DNA from: Shewanella woodyi ATCC 51908
Lineage (GTDB): Bacteria; Pseudomonadota; Gammaproteobacteria; Enterobacterales; Shewanellaceae
DNA length: 64,000 bases
Direction of reading: 5' to 3'
Assembly: GCF_000019525.1 (NCBI RefSeq)
Contig: NC_010506.1
Location: forward strand, 2,976,001 to 3,040,000
The notes below the pieces were generated by a model. The model ran no database searches and was not told the origin of the DNA. It saw nothing but the letters and a program-made list of their open reading frames with translations. Shown here piece by piece: positions 26,747 through 35,252 of this stretch (positions are counted from its first letter, which is position 1; the number at the start of each line of letters is the position of its first letter). The position numbers were made by a program, and so were the translations under genes.

Positions 26747-27631
26747 TTAATTCCACTTATCTCCAAAAATATAGTGTCGATATTGCCATACAGGTGTCAA
26801 ATTTAGGGTCTGTTCACGGTAGACTTTTAAGAGTTCATTACCAAACGTTGACTTCCCCTTTTCCAACCCCTCCTCATATTGAAAGTGCCACCACTCAGCA
26901 CCTAACCAGCTTCCACCCTTAAAAAAAGAGCGCCGAGCACGGATCCGCTCAAACCCCTCCTCTTTAAACAGGGATGTCAGATCAACAAACCGACCAGTCA
27001 CTAACTTTCCTCTCTGTCTAGAATCATAAGTGATCGCTTCTATATCCATCTGCTCCCCCTCCTCGGCTCGGGCATACACACGCCATAACCTATCGCCATC
27101 AGAGGAGATGATAAAGGGATCGGTTTTGGTTTTTTTCATTCCGCTGCCGACAAAGAGATCTAACGCTCGACCTGTGTAATGAAAAGAGGTCGCGCTGCGT
27201 GATGGATTAACTTCGGCATTAAGCGCGCGTCGAGCACCAGAACTCGTCAACAAGCCCCCCGCTTGCTTCACTTTCTCATAGACGCGAAGGTAAGCCTTTG
27301 CAGCATCTTCACGCAGATAAAATCGGTTATAGCCGTCTTGATAAGGATCTGCTGCAACCCGTTGCCAACTCATTAGTCTATCTGATTCTACTGAGGGTTG
27401 GTTTTGTTCATCTAGCTGCACCACAGCCGCTTTTTTTAACGCATTCCAAGTGATAGTTCCAACAACACCATCGGCATATAAACCCTGTTGTTCCTGAAAT
27501 TGTAAAACGGCATCCTCCGTTTTATCTCCAAATTCACCATCAATTGGTCCAGGGCTTAGATGGAGTACTGTGAGTAACTCCTGAAGGCTTTTCACCTCCT
27601 CTCCACTGCTCTTGATTCTTAAATTCATCAT
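26747..27631 (-). CDS. Peptidoglycan-binding M15-type zinc peptidase
   Basis: About 294 residues from the ATG pair at 27631/27628, which follows AAGGA; a longer open frame adds 29 residues without signal-peptide character. An N-terminal PG_binding_1 domain (about 10-70: VKSLQELLTVLHLSPGPIDG, AVLQFQEQQGLYADGVVGT) is followed by a D-Ala-D-Ala carboxypeptidase/endolysin-like domain. Zinc-ligand motifs are SFHYTGRALDLFV and EWWHFQYEEG. No signal sequence is visible, so export must be indirect, or the enzyme acts inside or by lysis as endolysins do. It is the first gene of a unit with DUF2971 and a membrane protein. Confidence 0.82.
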   Translation of the reverse strand: MMNLRIKSSGEEVKSLQELLTVLHLSPGPIDGEFGDKTEDAVLQFQEQQGLYADGVVGTITWNALKKAAVVQLDEQNQPSVESDRLMSWQRVAADPYQDGYNRFYLREDAAKAYLRVYEKVKQAGGLLTSSGARRALNAEVNPSRSATSFHYTGRALDLFVGSGMKKTKTDPFIISSDGDRLWRVYARAEEGEQMDIEAITYDSRQRGKLVTGRFVDLTSLFKEEGFERIRARRSFFKGGSWLGAEWWHFQYEEGLEKGKSTFGNELLKVYREQTLNLTPVWQYRHYIFGDKWN

Positions 27632-27887
27632 AAACTTCCTTTTATGTGACAAAAGATCCTGATCATTCATCGAGCGACTCATAGGCAGGTAAACAAATTT
27701 AATCGGTAAAAATTCCAACTACCGATATTTTGTAAGGCAGCCCCTGAGATGGTCAATTATTATACTAATAAAGTGTCGTGATCAAGACAGGTAGAATCAG
27801 GTTTAGGCTAGGTTCCAGACTTTAGGGATAGTAATATTCATCTAGAACAAGCTCTCACGAGCAATATCAAAAGGCAGTGAATAACAA

Positions 27888-27914
27888 AAAGCCAGAGTTT
27901 TGAACTCTGGCTTT
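27888..27914 (-). terminator. Terminator of the DsbA-like gene
   Basis: AAAGCCAGAG...CTCTGGCTTT forms a 10-bp stem followed by a T run on the minus strand, 35 nt after the stop codon. Confidence 0.9.
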
Positions 27915-27948
27915 GAAGTGACTTTAAACTAAATATTGACAAGCTAAT

Positions 27949-28599
27949 TTAAAGTGCAGACAGCTCTTTTTTAACCGCTTCAACCACACCTAAAGGCGCG
28001 CCTAGATGTTGTGAGTGATCGATAAAGATCCCCTGCTCATCGGCTATCATCAGCAATACCGGAAACGCATTGGTTTCAATCATTGTCTGAATCTCTGCAA
28101 TATCAGCAAGCACAAATTCAGCATCGCTACTCAGTTCATCCTTAAATACCTTATTCGATGGCGACAACTTAAACTGCTCAACAATATCGTTAAAGTCATG
28201 CTTAGAATCTAAAGGATTGCCCTCGACAAAATGAGCCTTCTGTAGTGCATTCAGTACAGGTAGAAGCTTCTTAGGTTGCTTACTCTGCATCCAAGCCATC
28301 AAGTTTGCCGTTTTAACTGCATTTTTAGGGCTATTAACATAACGAATATGCTCCCTGCCAAACTTAACACCACTTAGCTTTAATACTGAATCAACTTGCT
28401 CCTGACCCGCAGCATCACTGCCATTAAAATGGGCACAATGCAGCAAGTGGAGATTCATATCTGGAAACGCTTCACTTAGCGCATTGACCAAAGGCGTAGT
28501 TGCGTAGCTCCAAGGGCAGTGAGAATCATAAATAAAATAAAGGTCTAGGGATGAAGTCTCAGGAGTCACAAACTCCTGGGTAGATAGCTCGGTGGTCAT
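27949..28599 (-). CDS. DsbA/FrnE-family thioredoxin-fold protein
   Basis: 216 residues from the ATG at 28599; the longer TTG-initiated frame is less likely. YFIYDSHCPWSYATTPLVNA places the motif CPWS at the active site, with only one cysteine, so it cannot do ordinary dithiol exchange. The all-helical insertion (about 80-170) and the cis-Pro region NAFPVLLMI fit the DsbA/FrnE family. No signal peptide is visible, so it is probably cytoplasmic. Such proteins may act as isomerases, glutathione-dependent reductases or chaperones; the function is not determined. It is a single gene with its own terminator. Confidence 0.8.
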   Translation of the reverse strand: MTTELSTQEFVTPETSSLDLYFIYDSHCPWSYATTPLVNALSEAFPDMNLHLLHCAHFNGSDAAGQEQVDSVLKLSGVKFGREHIRYVNSPKNAVKTANLMAWMQSKQPKKLLPVLNALQKAHFVEGNPLDSKHDFNDIVEQFKLSPSNKVFKDELSSDAEFVLADIAEIQTMIETNAFPVLLMIADEQGIFIDHSQHLGAPLGVVEAVKKELSAL

Positions 28600-28751
28600 T
28601 CGGTTACATCTTGTCAAAAATTAATAGCGAATATTTTAGTTATTTTACGCCTAACATACAAACCCAATTGCACCTTATCCCTACGGGGATCAATATCGAA
28701 AGCATGTAAATCGACAGTGGTCAAAACCACCAGCAAAGAACGAATTCATAA

Positions 28752-28780
28752 TAAAAGGGAGCCTTAGAGATGGCTCCCTT
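28752..28780 (-). terminator. Terminator of the LysE-family gene
   Basis: AAGGGAGCC...GGCTCCCTT is a 9-bp stem followed by TTTTATTA on the minus strand. Confidence 0.9.
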
Positions 28781-28794
28781 ACTTTCTCTTCGAG

Positions 28795-29442
28795 CTAGAG
28801 TTTAGCGGTAGCGAGTTTAGCCCCAAAACCTAGAAAAAGACTGCCTGCAGCATAGTTCATCCACTTGGCGGTTTTTGCATTGGTGAGAAATACCTTAAAC
28901 TGCTCAGCCAGTAAAATAACCACTAGAAACCAAGCAGAAACCACAATGGCCTGGGTTACCCCCAATAACATACTGTCAGCCAACACGGTTTGAGGTGAAA
29001 CAAATTGCGGGAATATCGACAGATAGAAAAGTACGATTTTAGGGTTAAGCATATTGGTTAGAAAACCCTTAATAAAGTTCCCCATAAGCCCTTCCCTTGC
29101 TTGCGACTTACCTGCTGCCTCAGTTTTCATAGTAGGGAGAGTGAGCATTTTGGTTTTCAAACCTGCACGTATATTTGTTATCCCCAGCCACAGCAGATAA
29201 CCGACTCCAAGCCATTTAAACAAGGTAAAGGCAAAAGTAGATTGGCTCAATAACAAGCTCAAGCCCTGTGCAGAGATAAAAGCATGGACAACAAAGCCAA
29301 TGCTGACGCCTGCTATATTACTAAATGCCTGCATACGACTTTTAGTCAATGCAGTAAAGAGCACGAGTAAGGCGTTAGGCCCAGGAATAATAGCAATGAG
29401 GAAAACGATCCCCGCGAACAATATAATGGTATCTATATTCAT
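28795..29442 (-). CDS. LysE/RhtB-family amino-acid exporter
   Basis: 215 residues with six hydrophobic helices. The N terminus has IVFLIAIIPGPNALLVLFTA, the conserved PGPN of the family. Other marks are AFSNIAGVSIGF at about 38 and GFLTNMLNPKIVLFYLSIFP at about 125. RhtB-type proteins export small neutral amino acids or homoserine lactone-like compounds at the inner membrane. The specific substrate cannot be told. It stands alone with a terminator. Confidence 0.9.
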   Translation of the reverse strand: MNIDTIILFAGIVFLIAIIPGPNALLVLFTALTKSRMQAFSNIAGVSIGFVVHAFISAQGLSLLLSQSTFAFTLFKWLGVGYLLWLGITNIRAGLKTKMLTLPTMKTEAAGKSQAREGLMGNFIKGFLTNMLNPKIVLFYLSIFPQFVSPQTVLADSMLLGVTQAIVVSAWFLVVILLAEQFKVFLTNAKTAKWMNYAAGSLFLGFGAKLATAKL

Positions 29443-29964
29443 AACAGTTCCATTAGAAGTTAGTTAATACCTCTCGATATCAACATCTTCAAAATAACTT
29501 ATGCAACACCTATCACTCACCAGTTAGATGATAACTGACGTTTCGTCATAGGAATAAACTTGTGTTGTGCAACTAACCTAGCTTAACGATGAAACCATAA
29601 GTGTGGACTTATCGAATACAATCCAAAGTAACGTTAGTTCACCTATCAGAGTTAACTGCGCGGAGGGCAGCGATTGGCTCTAATACAAGTGATGCATTGA
29701 GTCATGGAGAACCTTAATTTAAGTAGTATGAATATAGGCAGGTTAACTAAGTCTCGCTATCAGAGCAAGCTCGCTCTTGCCCACCTTAGTGATTTACTCC
29801 TTTTTCCCTCCTTTAAAACGCAACCGACAGCATATTCACCCTCTTATTGATAATAAATATCATTTACATGCTTTTCTAAGTGTGTTCTTATGAAGTCGGA
29901 CCAGACAAAAGCAAACATAAAACAGTTCAATACTGTCCATAAAAGATTTTTATAAGGAAATGAT
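29443..29964. other. Long intergenic region between divergent genes
   Basis: 522 bp with no gene recognised on either strand. It must contain the promoters of the leftward LysE gene and the rightward exported protein. A Fur-like site lies about 100 bp before the latter. No remnants or repeats were noticed. Confidence 0.5.
29849..29867. promoter_or_regulatory. Fur-box-like site
   Basis: The sequence GATAATAAATATCATTTAC agrees at 14 of 19 positions with the classical Fur consensus. It lies about 100 bp before the start of the exported protein at 29965. Regulation by iron is a prediction. Confidence 0.4.
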
Positions 29965-31200
29965 ATGAAAAACCTTTCTTTAAGCTTGCTAATGTTAACG
30001 GTGCCCTTATTCACTGCCACATCTTACTCTGTAAATGCTCAACCGCTTGGCCTAAGTGGCTCATCTGAGCTCCAGCAGATAAACCAAGGCTATAGCGTAG
30101 CGGAGGCAAAACGCGAAATAGCCATTGAACTCAGCCGACAATACACGCAAATAGCACCTGTACTTCAGTCCAACATTAACCAATATTCGTTAACCATGGA
30201 TGCAGATCAAGTGTTTACGCAGAGTAAGATTGACGCCCAAACGTTACATCAGGCAGAGGTTAAGATCCGCACAGCTAAAGGTCTTTCAATCAATACCAAA
30301 AGTAATACACCTAGCTCTGGTTATCGAACCAGCGATATCGACAACAACCTTGTACAGTTTCGTCTTGCTGATGTCAGTATGTTAGAGGCTTGGCAACAGG
30401 GAGAGTCGCCACTCTTTGCATTCGAGCCCGATGGGGATGATAAACAGTGGGTAAATATTGAAGCCTATGATATCGATGGCAACATTCATCTTCTCGATGT
30501 TTACCAGCTGCCTCAAAGGCCCGTTGTTGTGATTGCCCTCGATAAACAATCGGTGATCAGTGAAGGTTTAGCAGTTATGCGCAAGACTTTTGCCGCAGGC
30601 ACAGGGCCAAGCAAAGCTGAATCATTAACACTTAGGCATCGTCAATCCAAATCATTATCCACCAGCTCAGAGGATCAAGCGATCTCAACCACGGTTCTCA
30701 AACGAATAAGCCTTCAGGACGATCAGGAGCCTTGGATCTCAGGTAAGGCTGAAATATACGCGATTGTGACTGGAGTGAATCCTAGCCGTGATGAACCAGT
30801 GCTTGATATCATTGAGATGCCCTATCTGGATTATTCAGACACGCAATATTACCCTAATCAGATAATGATACATTGGGAACGCTACCGCTGGGCTGCGGCC
30901 GATCTTGTGTTAATGGAGCATGATGACGGCACAAACTACAAGGAGCTAGCCTCAGCGCTTCTGCTTGCTGCAGAGCAGATCTTAAAAGCCATTCCCGATC
31001 CTGAAGTACAAGGCTTTGCGATTATAGCTACCATCACCAATGGTATTCTGGCCGCAATGCCCGATGCTTGGTTTACCAATGATGATGACTATGTAGATGT
31101 GTACTACACGCTACAAGAGGGGGAAACCTACACCAACCATTCAGGTGCAGGCGGAAATGCCAATGCCCACTTCGCCCCGCTAACGATTCAACCAAGATAG
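29965..31200 (+). CDS. Exported DUF3103-like protein
   Basis: 411 residues. A signal peptide (LSLSLLMLTVPLFTATSY, about residues 4-25) precedes a soluble, acidic protein. A helical N-terminal region (about 40-110) contains AKREIAIELSRQYTQIAP. The remainder is beta-rich and includes a WERYRWAAADLVLMEHDDGT segment at about 306-325 and GFAIIATITNGILA. The layout matches my recollection of DUF3103, a family of uncharacterised marine gammaproteobacterial secreted proteins; this assignment is tentative. A Fur-like box upstream and a terminator downstream make it a single-gene unit. No enzyme motif was recognised. Confidence 0.65.
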   Translation: MKNLSLSLLMLTVPLFTATSYSVNAQPLGLSGSSELQQINQGYSVAEAKREIAIELSRQYTQIAPVLQSNINQYSLTMDADQVFTQSKIDAQTLHQAEVKIRTAKGLSINTKSNTPSSGYRTSDIDNNLVQFRLADVSMLEAWQQGESPLFAFEPDGDDKQWVNIEAYDIDGNIHLLDVYQLPQRPVVVIALDKQSVISEGLAVMRKTFAAGTGPSKAESLTLRHRQSKSLSTSSEDQAISTTVLKRISLQDDQEPWISGKAEIYAIVTGVNPSRDEPVLDIIEMPYLDYSDTQYYPNQIMIHWERYRWAAADLVLMEHDDGTNYKELASALLLAAEQILKAIPDPEVQGFAIIATITNGILAAMPDAWFTNDDDYVDVYYTLQEGETYTNHSGAGGNANAHFAPLTIQPR

Positions 31201-31225
31201 TGGTTTATTAATCTTACCTTTATCT

Positions 31226-31256
31226 AAGGGCTCACCCTCAATTGAATGAGCCCTTT
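31226..31256 (+). terminator. Rho-independent terminator
   Basis: AAGGGCTCA...TGAGCCCTT is a 9-bp stem following the DUF3103-like gene. The T tract is short (CCCTTTC). Confidence 0.75.
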
Positions 31257-31318
31257 CGCTATTAACAAAGCCCTTCCCACTAAATTGACTATGTTCTGGT
31301 CATTAAGTATCACTTTTT

Positions 31319-31354
31319 TATCAAATGATATATACTAAATCTATCAAATGATAT
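31319..31354. promoter_or_regulatory. Duplicated operator-like repeat of the Xre/RES unit
   Basis: TATCAAATGATAT occurs twice, at 31319-31331 and 31342-31354, 23 bp apart. Each copy is itself a near-palindrome (ATCA...TGAT). The pair lies 75-110 bp before the antitoxin start, where an autorepressing Xre antitoxin should bind. Confidence 0.7.
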
Positions 31355-31428
31355 TTCCGTTAAGCGTTAATTATCTGGATAAGTTTGCCTTTATGTTAAT
31401 AAGGGCGCTATCAGTGAGGGCTATAGCA

Positions 31429-31881
31429 ATGACAACAATGAATGTGTTTACCCCTACCAGCTCAGCAAAAAAGGTGATGAGTTTCTGGCAATTAGTCGGG
31501 GTTCCAGCCCGCGGCGCCAGTTTATACACAGCTTTGCACAATGGGCTTCCTTTTGAAGTTTACGCTAAGCTGGCTAAAGTATCTGGATTGGAAAAGTCTG
31601 AACTCGCTAATGCCACAGTTATCGCCAGCGCAACACTGCAGCGTCGGGCTAAAGCGGGAAAATTCAATAAAGATGAGAGCGATCGTCTATACCGATTTGC
31701 TGAAGTTTATAAATCCGCTTTGGATCTATTTGAAGGCAATAATCATGATGCCTCCAACTGGCTTAAAAGTCCGGTACGTGGTCTCGGTAACAAACGTCCT
31801 ATTGAGATGCTGTCTACCTCTGCAGAAACTGAAGCGGTATTAAACCTAATAGGCCGATTAGAACACGGTGTATTTGCGTGA
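31429..31881 (+). CDS. Xre/MbcA/ParS-family antitoxin
   Basis: 150 residues from the ATG at 31429, with GAGGG 8 nt before it; the open frame runs 27 codons further upstream, across part of the operator region. A helical N-terminal DNA-binding domain (about 25-75, with GLPFEVYAKLAKVSGLEKSE) is followed by the C-terminal ParS/MbcA domain (ASNWLKSPVRGLGNKRPIEM and ETEAVLNLIGRLEHGVFA), which blocks the toxin active site. The stop overlaps the GTG start of the RES gene by 4 nt, typical of coupled toxin-antitoxin translation. Confidence 0.92.
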   Translation: MTTMNVFTPTSSAKKVMSFWQLVGVPARGASLYTALHNGLPFEVYAKLAKVSGLEKSELANATVIASATLQRRAKAGKFNKDESDRLYRFAEVYKSALDLFEGNNHDASNWLKSPVRGLGNKRPIEMLSTSAETEAVLNLIGRLEHGVFA

Positions 31882-32348
31882 TAACCGGCTACCGGATCGT
31901 TAAAAAAAAATGGGCAAGCAATGCCTTTGACGGTGAAGGAGCTAGGCTTTATGGCGGACGCTGGAATAGCCGCGGCCAATCCTGTGTGTACCTAGCAGGC
32001 TCTGAATCTCTGGCGATTCTGGAAGTATTAGTCCACCTGGAAAATGCCCAACAAATAAATCAATATGCTCTGTTTTCTGTCACCTTAAGCGAGGAGGATA
32101 TCCTCTTACTCGAAACTCAGGCTCTACCGGAGAACTGGCAGGAAGACCCTGCACCATCTGAAACCGCAGAACTAGGAGATGAGTGGCTTTGTAGCCAAAG
32201 CAGTCTCGCGCTCTGTGTCCCTTCCAGTATCGTAGCGAGAGAGAATAACTATCTGCTAAATATCAACCACCCTCACTTCCATCAGTTATTAAGCAGTATG
32301 GTTGAACTAGAGTTCTCTATGGACAGCCGATTACTCTCTAGAATGTAA
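31878..32348 (+). CDS. RES-domain toxin, probable NAD-degrading enzyme
   Basis: 156 residues, beginning with GTG inside the antitoxin stop (GTGA overlap). The RES fold is seen in GEGARLYGGRWNSRGQSCVY at 19-38, AGSESLAILEVLVHLE at 40-55, and SQSSLALCVPSSIVARENNY in the C-terminal half, supplying the conserved Arg, Tyr, Glu and Ser region. Characterised RES toxins of Xre-linked pairs deplete cellular NAD. The overlap with the antitoxin and the duplicated operator upstream support an intact, functional pair. Confidence 0.92.
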   Translation: MITGYRIVKKKWASNAFDGEGARLYGGRWNSRGQSCVYLAGSESLAILEVLVHLENAQQINQYALFSVTLSEEDILLLETQALPENWQEDPAPSETAELGDEWLCSQSSLALCVPSSIVARENNYLLNINHPHFHQLLSSMVELEFSMDSRLLSRM

Positions 32349-32429
32349 CGATAGATTAAGCAGTAAGAGCTTCTCTCTTTAAAATGAGTGTCGAGTCATT
32401 ATCAATCACTCCGACTCTTATAGCTCACG

Positions 32430-32531
32430 TTAATAGATACAGACATTATTCCTATTACGGTTTTTAGCTTCATAAAGCGCTGTATCGGCTTCATGGATCA
32501 AATTACTCAGCACTTCTGAAAAAACAGCCCT
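32430..32531 (-). pseudogene. C-terminal remnant of a GGDEF diguanylate cyclase
   Basis: The minus-strand frame reads SNLIHEADTALYEAKNRNRN followed by NVCIY and a stop codon. That is the usual C-terminal end of a GGDEF domain (ADxALYxAKxxGRN). A TAG lies just before the remnant, and no other part of the cyclase was found upstream. The rest seems to have been deleted, probably when the neighbouring Xre/RES pair or Lon-like gene was placed here. Confidence 0.8.
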
Positions 32532-32718
32532 CTAAACAATCAAAACCAGACTCAAAACTCTCTATATTTTCATTTTTACCTCATCTACTGTTTATAAAGT
32601 AAGCAATCACACTCTAAATGTGAATAAATTGGTTAACAATTGAAATAAACTACTGAAATTTAAAATCTTCATGCCTACACTGAAAACATCAAGAGTCATA
32701 TACGAGGTTCTCCCTATG

Positions 32719-35166
32719 TCTAAACTCCCGATTAGTTCTCCTCTTAGCAGTGACCAGCTTTACCGTCAATCCACTCTCAATAACCTTGCGCCTGAATGTA
32801 AGTCAACAAAACACCTAACGCCACTCGATGAAATTGTGGGTCAAGAGCGTGCCCAGCAGGCTGTTGAGTTTGCCATGTCAATGAAAGACAAGGGCTACAA
32901 CATCTATGCAATTGGCCGTAATGGCTTAGGGAAGCGCACTATGGTAATGCGCTATCTCAATCGTCATGAGCCGAATGGTCATGGCCATACGCTTTACGAT
33001 TGGTGCTATGTCAATAACTTCGATGAAGCGCGTACGCCCAAAGTGCTTAAAGTGCCCGCAGGTATGGGCACTAGTTTAAAGAAAGATGTAGAAAAGCTTA
33101 TGGTGCGTCTGGTTAAAGCCTTGCCTCTAGCCTTTGACAATGAAATGTACTACTCACGAGCCGAGAAACTTAAAAGTCTATTGGCCGGAAAACAGGAAGC
33201 GGCACTACAAGGACTCACTACTGAAGCTAAAGAATCTAATGTGAGTTTAACCATCACTCCTCAGGGCAGTTATGAACTTGTGGCGATGAATGGCGAAGAG
33301 CCCTATACCGAAGAGAGTTTTGCTGCGCTCACCCCCAAGGAGCAAAATCAGCTTGAGACTAATATCACTGAACTTGAGTCAAAGCTTAGAGTGATTGTCA
33401 GACAGTTCACTGTTTGGGAGGAGGAGTACACAGATAAGCAGCAAAAGCAGGATGAAGTTGTTGCTCAAGATGTGTTATCACACTTAACCGACGAGCTAAA
33501 AGAGAAATATAGCGACCAAGCGTCAATCAAAAGCTACCTTGCCAATATGCACACGGATATCTTAGATAACTTAGATCTCTTTCTGGAGGACAACGAAGAG
33601 CAACTAGCCCTCTCCTACGCCTCCTTAGCTAAGAAGATGCCCCGCCGCTATCAGATCAATGTATTGATCCATCAAGATGAAGGCAAGATGCCGATCGTCA
33701 TCGAAGAGACGCCTAACTACCACAGCATCTTTGGTTATATAGAGAATGCGACCTTTAAGGGCACCATATTTTCTGACTTCTCACTGATCCGTCCTGGCAG
33801 CCTGCATAAGGCCAATGGCGGTGTCTTAATGATAGATGCGGCTAAGGTACTGGAGCAGCCCTATGTATGGGATGGCCTAAAACGTGCGCTGCGCTCACGC
33901 AAGCTAAGCCTTAGTTCTCTAGAGCGTGAAGTGACACTCTCTGGCACTATCTCTCTCGATCCTGAAGCAATCCCCTTAGACGTGAAGATAATCCTATTTG
34001 GGGATTATCAGACCTATCAACTACTGCAACACTATGATCCTGAGTTCGGAGAGCTCTTTAGGGTTACTGCAGACTTTGAGGACGAGATGCCAAGAACCGA
34101 TAAATCTGAAGCTCAATATGCCCAGTTTATCTCCAGTATCGTTCACGATAATAAGATGCTGCACTGCGACAGAAATGCCATAAAGCGGATTATCGAGTTT
34201 AGTTCACGCCAAGCTGATCACCAAAATAAGTTGTCTCTCCACTCGGCTGACATTGCAAACTTGCTGCGGGAGTCTAACTACTGCGCCCGTGCAGCCAATG
34301 CCAATATGATCCGAGTCGGTCATGTTGAACAGGCACTACATAATCATGAGCTTAGGGTTTGTCGCCTCAAAGACAACGTCATGCAGAGCTTTGTTAACGG
34401 AACAACGCTGATAAGTACCCAAGATAATGTGGTAGGACAGGTCAATGCTCTCTCGGTGATCAGCACATCCAATCATCAATTTGGTGCACCTAACCGCATT
34501 ACAGCAACCACAGCATTTGGCGAAGGCAAAGTATTTGATATTGAACGCAAGGTCGATTTAGGTGGCAGCATACACTCAAAAGGAGTGATGATCCTCTCAG
34601 CGTATCTGGCATCAATTCTGGGGAAAACAGCAAAGATCCCACTCACAACCCATATCACTTTTGAGCAGTCCTATGGTGGCGTAGATGGCGATAGCGCTAG
34701 TATGGCAGAGCTTTGTGCCATTATCTCCGCTTTCTCTGAACTGCCTATTAGGCAAGATATCGCCATTACAGGCTCAATGAATCAGTTTGGTGAAGCTCAG
34801 CCTATTGGTGGTGTAAACGAGAAGATAGAGGGTTTCTTCGATGTCTGTGTGATTAAGGGGCGCACTTCCACTCAAGGAGTGATCATTCCGCAATCAAATG
34901 TGCAGAACCTGATGTTACGCAGTGATATTGTCGATGCGGTCAAGAAGGGACAATTTAATATCTGGGCCATTGAGCATGTTACCCAAGCTATTGAGATCTT
35001 AACAGGATATAGCGCAGGTCTCGCCAATTTACATAGCGGCGTCAATGGCACTACGACTATGGGTCAGCTTGAGCACCCCAGCGATTCCATTTTTGGACTG
35101 GCCCAATCTCGCTTAAACCTACTTAGGCTTGATAAGCCTTCACAGCCTGAAGAGTGTAAACATTAG
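32719..35166 (+). CDS. Lon-family ATP-dependent protease (S16)
   Basis: 815 residues from the ATG at 32719, with GAGG 8 nt before it; the frame also opens upstream at 32671. A Walker A-like AIGRNGLGKRT lies at about 65-75. A large AAA+ region includes RPGSLHKANGGVLMIDA, the Lon-like pre-proteolytic part. The serine protease domain has GGVDGDSASMAELCA with catalytic Ser659 and NEKIEGFF with Lys702, a Ser-Lys spacing of 43 as in Lon. The group is related to E. coli YcbZ and archaeal LonB. Substrates are unknown. It has its own terminator. Confidence 0.9.
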   Translation, partial: SKLPISSPLSSDQLYRQSTLNNLAPECKSTKHLTPLDEIVGQERAQQAVEFAMSMKDKGYNIYAIGRNGLGKRTMVMRYLNRHEPNGHGHTLYDWCYVNNFDEARTPKVLKVPAGMGTSLKKDVEKLMVRLVKALPLAFDNEMYYSRAEKLKSLLAGKQEAALQGLTTEAKESNVSLTITPQGSYELVAMNGEEPYTEESFAALTPKEQNQLETNITELESKLRVIVRQFTVWEEEYTDKQQKQDEVVAQDVLSHLTDELKEKYSDQASIKSYLANMHTDILDNLDLFLEDNEEQLALSYASLAKKMPRRYQINVLIHQDEGKMPIVIEETPNYHSIFGYIENATFKGTIFSDFSLIRPGSLHKANGGVLMIDAAKVLEQPYVWDGLKRALRSRKLSLSSLEREVTLSGTISLDPEAIPLDVKIILFGDYQTYQLLQHYDPEFGELFRVTADFEDEMPRTDKSEAQYAQFISSIVHDNKMLHCDRNAIKRIIEFSSRQADHQNKLSLHSADIANLLRESNYCARAANANMIRVGHVEQALHNHELRVCRLKDNVMQSFVNGTTLISTQDNVVGQVNALSVISTSNHQFGAPNRITATTAFGEGKVFDIERKVDLGGSIHSKGVMILSAYLASILGKTAKIPLTTHITFEQSYGGVDGDSASMAELCAIISAFSELPIRQDIAITGSMNQFGEAQPIGGVNEKIEGFFDVCVIKGRTSTQGVIIPQSNVQNLMLRSDIVDAVKKGQFNIWAIEHVTQAIEILTGYSAGLANLHSGVNGTTTMGQLEHPSDSIFGLAQSRLNLLRLDKPSQPEECKH

Positions 35167-35196
35167 AGGGTTAATTGCAAAAAGTATAAGATCAAA

Positions 35197-35225
35197 AAAG
35201 CCGAAACAGTGATGTTTCGGCTTTT
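35197..35225. terminator. Bidirectional rho-independent terminator
   Basis: AAAAGCCGAAAC...GTTTCGGCTTTT is a 12-bp stem between the convergent Lon-family and pyrophosphatase genes. Confidence 0.93.
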
Positions 35226-35252
35226 CATTCATTAACTAAGCAGGTTTATGCT

